10,821 bases of DNA, from contig DAHWNE010000445.1 of assembly GCA_027340195.1 (NCBI GenBank), positions 1 to 10,821 on the forward strand, given 5' to 3'. Both the position numbers and the translations under genes were made by a program. The notes beneath the pieces were generated by a model that worked only from the letters and a program-made list of their open reading frames with translations, had not been told where the DNA came from and made no database searches. Below, piece by piece: positions 7,445-10,821 of this stretch (position 1 is its first letter; the number at the start of each line of letters is the position of its first letter). The DNA comes from Acetobacteraceae bacterium (GTDB lineage: Bacteria; Pseudomonadota; Alphaproteobacteria; Acetobacterales; Acetobacteraceae).

Positions 7445-10300
7445 TTACAACCCGAGCGCGTCGCCGACCAGGGCCGCCTGTTCGGCCAGATGGGTGCGGG
7501 CAAGCCCGGTGGCGGGGCTGGCCGCCTCGGCGCGGCCGACATAACGGGGGCGGCGGGACTTATGGCCCTCGAGGCCGCGCAGCACTTTCTCGATCCGCCG
7601 ATCGACGAAACTCCAGGCGCCCATGTTCTCCGGCTCCTCCTGGCACCAGATCACCGTCGCCTCGGGATAGGCGGCGAGCACGCGGCCGAGAGTGCGTTCG
7701 GGGAACGGGTAGAGCTGCTCCAGGCGGATGATGGCGACATCGTTGATCGCGCGTTCCCGCCGCTGCGCCAGCAGATCGTAATAGACCTTGCCGGTGCAGA
7801 TCACCACGCGCCGCACCGCTTCCGGCGCGATCGGGTCGATCTCGGGGATGACGAAGCGGAACGCGCTGCCGGTGGCGAACTGCTCCAGCGTGGAAACCGC
7901 CAGCTTGTGGCGCAGCAGCGATTTCGGCGTGAAGATCACCAGCGGCTTGCGGAAGTTGCGGTGCAACTGGCGGCGCAGCGCGTGAAAATAGTTGGCCGGC
8001 GTGGTCAGATTGCAGACGATCATGTTGCGTTCGGCGCAGAGCTGCAAATACCGCTCCGGCCGGGCCGAGGAATGCTCGGGCCCCTGCCCTTCGTAGCCAT
8101 GCGGCAGCAGCAGGGTCAGCCCCGACATGCGCAGCCATTTCGATTCGCCCGAGGCCAGGAACTGGTCGATGATGACCTGCGCGCCGTTGGCGAAATCGCC
8201 GAACTGGCCTTCCCACAGCACCAGCGTGCGCGGATCGGCCAGGGTGTAGCCGTATTCGAACCCCAGCACGCCGGCTTCCGACAGCAGGGAGTTGAAAATC
8301 TCGATCCGCGCCTGGCCCGGCGCGATGTTGTTCAGCGGCGTGTATTCGTTCTGGTTGTCCTGGTCGATCAGCACCGCGTGGCGCTGGCTGAAGGTGCCGC
8401 GCTGGCAATCCTCCCCCGACAGGCGCACCCGGTGACCTTCCAGCAGCAGGGTGCCGAACGCCAGCGCTTCCCCGGTCGCCCAGTCGATGCCCTCGCCGGT
8501 CTCCAGCATCGCCCGCTTGGCCTCGAGCTGGCGGGCGATCTTGGGGTTGACGGCGAAGCCTTCCGGCACCCGCGCCAGTGCCGCCCCCACCTGGCGCAGC
8601 GTTTCCGGGGCCACCGCGGTCGGCTGCTGGATGTGCTCGACATCGTCATCGGGCTGCGACAGCCCGGCCCAATGACCTTCCAGCCAATCGGCCTTGTTGG
8701 GCTTGTAGGATTTGGCCGCGGCATTGGCCGCCTCCAGGGTGGCGGTATAGGCGGCGGCCATCGCCTCCGCCTCGGCCGCGGTCAGCACGCCATCGGCGAT
8801 CAGCCGTTGCGCGTAGAGCGCGCGGGTGGTGGGCTGCGCCGCGATGGCCTTGTACATCAGCGGCTGGGTGAACGCCGGCTCGTCGGTCTCGTTATGGCCG
8901 TGGCGGCGATAGCAAACGATGTCCAGCACCACGTCGCAGCCGAACTCCATGCGGAACTCGGTCGCCACGCGGGCGGCGAACACCACCGCCTCCGGATCGT
9001 CGCCGTTCACGTGCAGGATCGGCGCCTGGATCGATTTCGCCACGTCGGTGCAATAGAGGCCCGAGAACGCATGCGCCGGCAAGGTGGTGAAGCCGATCTG
9101 GTTGTTCACCACCACATGCACCGTCCCGCCGGTGCGGTAGCCGATCAGCTGGCTCATCGCCAGGGTCTCGTACACCAGCCCCTGGCCGGCGAAGGCCGCA
9201 TCGCCATGCATCAGGATCGCCATCACCGACCGGCGGGCCTTGGTATCCCCGGCCTCGTCCTGGCGGGCGCGGACCTTGCCCACCACCACCGGATCCACCG
9301 CCTCCAGATGCGAGGGGTTGGGTTGCAGCGACAGATGCACCGCCCGGCCGGCGATCTCGATATCGGTCGAGGTGCCGAGATGGTATTTTACATCGCCCGA
9401 GCCTTGCACCGAATCCGGCTTGAAGCTCTCGCCGCCGAACTCGGAAAACAATGCCGTCAGCGGCTTTTTGACGATGTTGACCAGGGTGTTCAGCCGGCCG
9501 CGATGCGGCATGCCGATGGCGATCTCGGAAACGCCCTGCCCGGCGGCGGTGGCGATGATCGCGTGCATCGCCGGGATGGTGACTTCGCCGCCCTCCAGCC
9601 CGAACCGCTTGGTGGTGACGTAGCGGCGCTGGCAGAACGCCTCGAAACTGTCGGCCTCGGTCAGCTGTTGCAGGATGGTCTTCCGGGCGGCGGCGTCGAA
9701 GCCGGTCAGCCACGGCGCGCCCTCCACCTTGCGCTGAATCCAGGATTTTTGCTCGGGGTCCTGGATGTGCATGAACTCGACGCCGATGTGGCCACAATAG
9801 GTGGCGCGCAGGATCGCCATGATCTCGCGCAAGGTGGCGCTCTCGCGGCCGAGCACGTTGTCGATGAAGATCGGTGTGTCGAGATCGGCCTCGGTGAATC
9901 CGTAGGTGGCCGGATCGAGCTCGGGATGCGGCTTGGGCGTGCTGAGATGCAGCGGGTCCAGCTGCGCTTCCAGATGCCCGCGCACCCGGTAGCTGCGGAT
10001 CAGCATCAAGGCGCGCAGGCTGGGGATCACGCTGGCGCGGAGATCTCCGGCGGGCGCGCCGGCAGCGGGGGTGCCAGCAGCAGGCGCGGCGGGGGACGGC
10101 GGCGCGGCGCGATGCGGCGCCCAGGAGGCGCCGGTGGCGTCCTCGATCACCGCCCGGGTGTCGTCATCGAGTGCCGCGAACAGCGCGGCGAAGGAGGGAT
10201 CGACCGAGGCGGGATCGACCGCCCAGCGCGCATAGGTTTCACCGAGGAAGGCCGCGTTCGCGCCGGTGACGGCGGAAGCGAGCAGATCGACGCCAGCCAT
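7445..10300 (-). CDS. odhA: 2-oxoglutarate dehydrogenase E1 component
   Basis: This 951-residue ThDP-dependent enzyme decarboxylates 2-oxoglutarate and succinylates the lipoyl group of OdhB in the TCA cycle. The N-terminal helix typical of E1o (about 1-50, FLGETYARWAVDPASVDPSF) is followed by an Ala/Pro linker (about 61-85). Family blocks come next: YRVRGHLEAQLDPL (104-117), GVEFMHIQDPEQKSWIQ (173-189), MPHRGRLN (264-271, His266), GDVKYHLG (302-309, His308), NPSHLEAVDPVVVGK (328-342), the ThDP/Mg segment HGDAAFAGQG to NNQIGFT (365-405), and YRRHGHNETDEP (464-475). The C-terminal half has RGTFSQRHAV, WEGQFGDFANGAQ, PHGYEGQGPEHSS and CQEEPENMGAW. Length agrees with alphaproteobacterial E1o proteins, and no frameshift or missing motif is seen. 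ATG 10298-10300 is supported by AAGGA 7 nt upstream. No promoter is obvious in the 89 bp after the DUF29 gene, so read-through from that gene is possible. Known also as sucA. Confidence 0.97.
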   Translation of the reverse strand: MAGVDLLASAVTGANAAFLGETYARWAVDPASVDPSFAALFAALDDDTRAVIEDATGASWAPHRAAPPSPAAPAAGTPAAGAPAGDLRASVIPSLRALMLIRSYRVRGHLEAQLDPLHLSTPKPHPELDPATYGFTEADLDTPIFIDNVLGRESATLREIMAILRATYCGHIGVEFMHIQDPEQKSWIQRKVEGAPWLTGFDAAARKTILQQLTEADSFEAFCQRRYVTTKRFGLEGGEVTIPAMHAIIATAAGQGVSEIAIGMPHRGRLNTLVNIVKKPLTALFSEFGGESFKPDSVQGSGDVKYHLGTSTDIEIAGRAVHLSLQPNPSHLEAVDPVVVGKVRARQDEAGDTKARRSVMAILMHGDAAFAGQGLVYETLAMSQLIGYRTGGTVHVVVNNQIGFTTLPAHAFSGLYCTDVAKSIQAPILHVNGDDPEAVVFAARVATEFRMEFGCDVVLDIVCYRRHGHNETDEPAFTQPLMYKAIAAQPTTRALYAQRLIADGVLTAAEAEAMAAAYTATLEAANAAAKSYKPNKADWLEGHWAGLSQPDDDVEHIQQPTAVAPETLRQVGAALARVPEGFAVNPKIARQLEAKRAMLETGEGIDWATGEALAFGTLLLEGHRVRLSGEDCQRGTFSQRHAVLIDQDNQNEYTPLNNIAPGQARIEIFNSLLSEAGVLGFEYGYTLADPRTLVLWEGQFGDFANGAQVIIDQFLASGESKWLRMSGLTLLLPHGYEGQGPEHSSARPERYLQLCAERNMIVCNLTTPANYFHALRRQLHRNFRKPLVIFTPKSLLRHKLAVSTLEQFATGSAFRFVIPEIDPIAPEAVRRVVICTGKVYYDLLAQRRERAINDVAIIRLEQLYPFPERTLGRVLAAYPEATVIWCQEEPENMGAWSFVDRRIEKVLRGLEGHKSRRPRYVGRAEAASPATGLARTHLAEQAALVGDALGL

Positions 10301-10320
10301 GGTTGGGTCCTTCGCAAGGA
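10301..10320 (-). promoter_or_regulatory. odhA ribosome binding site inside a small hairpin
   Basis: The minus strand reads TCCTT-GCG-AAGGA then 7 nt to the odhA ATG. The Shine-Dalgarno AAGGA (10308-10312) is exactly complementary to TCCTT (10316-10320) across a 3-nt loop. A 5-bp stem is weak on its own and would only modestly hide the site. The ribosome binding site itself is well placed. Confidence 0.55.
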
Positions 10321-10389
10321 AGCGGAAGGCGCCCGGACACGGGTGTGGCCGGGGACGCGGCGGTCAGGTGGCGCAGCGCACGGGGCCGG

Positions 10390-10821
10390 TCAAGGCACCG
10401 GCGGGTAGTCCTCGTCCAGGACCTGCTCCGCGCTGAAGGCAATGCTGGCGGCGTCGGCGGCAAGCGCCTCGCCATGGCGGGAAGCGGCGCGAATGACCTG
10501 CCGGCGGGCACGCGGAACCTCGTCGGCGACCATCGGCGCGACCTCCCGTTTCAGGCTGGGACTGTCGGCCAGCAGATAGCCGATTTCCCGCCGCTGGGTG
10601 TCGAGCGTCGCCTGCCACCCGTCGCGCGGATCGGTGGCGGGCAGCAACGCCAGCTTGAACAGATGTTTTAGGATCACCGCGATCCGCGAGCGCAGCGCGG
10701 CGCGTTCCGATCGGCCCAGGGCCTCGATCTCCGCGGCAACGTCCTCCCAGTCGATCGGATCGGGCGTGTTGGCGCGCATCGTGCCAGCGCGGCGCAGCGC
10801 GGCGGCCTGGGCGATGGTCCA
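10390..10821 (-). CDS. DUF29-family protein, N-terminus beyond right edge
   Basis: The frame stays open to the window edge: 14 codons (WTIAQAAALRRAGT) precede the first internal ATG at 10777-10779. These residues fit the DUF29 N-terminal pattern, in which an aromatic residue and an alpha-helix rich in Gln, Leu and Arg precede the Glu-rich 'EEIE-LGRSE' block. The true start is therefore probably just outside the window. Visible family features are WEDVAAEIEALGRSERAALRSR, then LKHLFKLAL, then WQATLDTQRREIGYLLADSPSLKREV, and a C-terminal SAEQVLDEDYPP. The visible 143 residues match the usual total of about 140-160. The protein is helical and soluble, with no signal peptide or membrane segment visible. 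Its function is unknown; DUF29 proteins are common in cyanobacteria and alphaproteobacteria, often in several copies. It lies 89 bp upstream of odhA on the same strand. Family confidence is good; any link to OdhA is unproven. Confidence 0.82.
   Translation of the reverse strand, partial: WTIAQAAALRRAGTMRANTPDPIDWEDVAAEIEALGRSERAALRSRIAVILKHLFKLALLPATDPRDGWQATLDTQRREIGYLLADSPSLKREVAPMVADEVPRARRQVIRAASRHGEALAADAASIAFSAEQVLDEDYPPVP

Noticed and set aside
10301..10393. odhA promoter with TTGACC (minus strand, 10388-10393) as -35
   Set aside because: No -10-like sequence lies at 16-18 bp from it; the surroundings are GC-rich, so the match is probably chance.
7406..10408. Open plus-strand frame of 1000 codons antisense to odhA
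   Set aside because: The opposite strand encodes a complete, motif-perfect E1 enzyme. The antisense translation is rich in Arg, Gly, His and Gln with no recognisable domain. Strong G/C bias at third codon positions removes stop codons from the antisense frame, so this is a composition shadow.

Overview
The window is uniformly GC-rich, dense in genes and free of mobile elements, RNA genes or CRISPR arrays. The OdhA/OdhB sequences, the EmrAB/MarR set, the DUF29 gene and the strong G/C bias at third codon positions suggest a high-GC alphaproteobacterium. Acetobacteraceae or another Rhodospirillales lineage is my best guess, from recall of protein style rather than any search.

Layout, left to right. 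(1) The last 50 codons of a plus-strand RNase HII gene (rnhB) enter from the left edge. (2) A tightly packed minus-strand efflux operon runs marR - emrA - emrB (positions 3268 down to 161). It encodes a MarR-family regulator, a membrane fusion protein and a 14-TM DHA2-family MFS exporter. Reading frames touch or sit 4 bp apart, which implies translational coupling. No outer-membrane channel gene is present. (3) An AT-rich island with short palindromes (about 3277-3311) separates marR from a divergent plus-strand M20D amidohydrolase gene and is the probable regulatory region for both. (4) Convergent to the amidohydrolase lies a minus-strand block read DUF29 gene - odhA - odhB - MmgE/PrpD gene (10821 down to 4655). 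It encodes the E1 and E2 subunits of the 2-oxoglutarate dehydrogenase complex, flanked by a DUF29 protein of unknown role and an MmgE/PrpD-family enzyme.

How the genes fit together. OdhA and OdhB carry out decarboxylation and succinyl transfer to CoA in the TCA cycle. The E3 subunit (lpd), often next in such clusters, is not here; the next gene is an MmgE/PrpD enzyme, whose family acts on tricarboxylic and dicarboxylic acids. A strong 13-bp hairpin with one imperfect pair sits between odhA and odhB and may set their relative expression. The efflux operon looks like a self-contained drug or stress module under its own repressor.

I found no convincing new system. The points most worth checking are the odhA/odhB intercistronic hairpin, the MmgE/PrpD gene placed behind odhB, and the marR/amidohydrolase divergent operator region. 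The very long open frames antisense to odhA and the other genes are composition artefacts.
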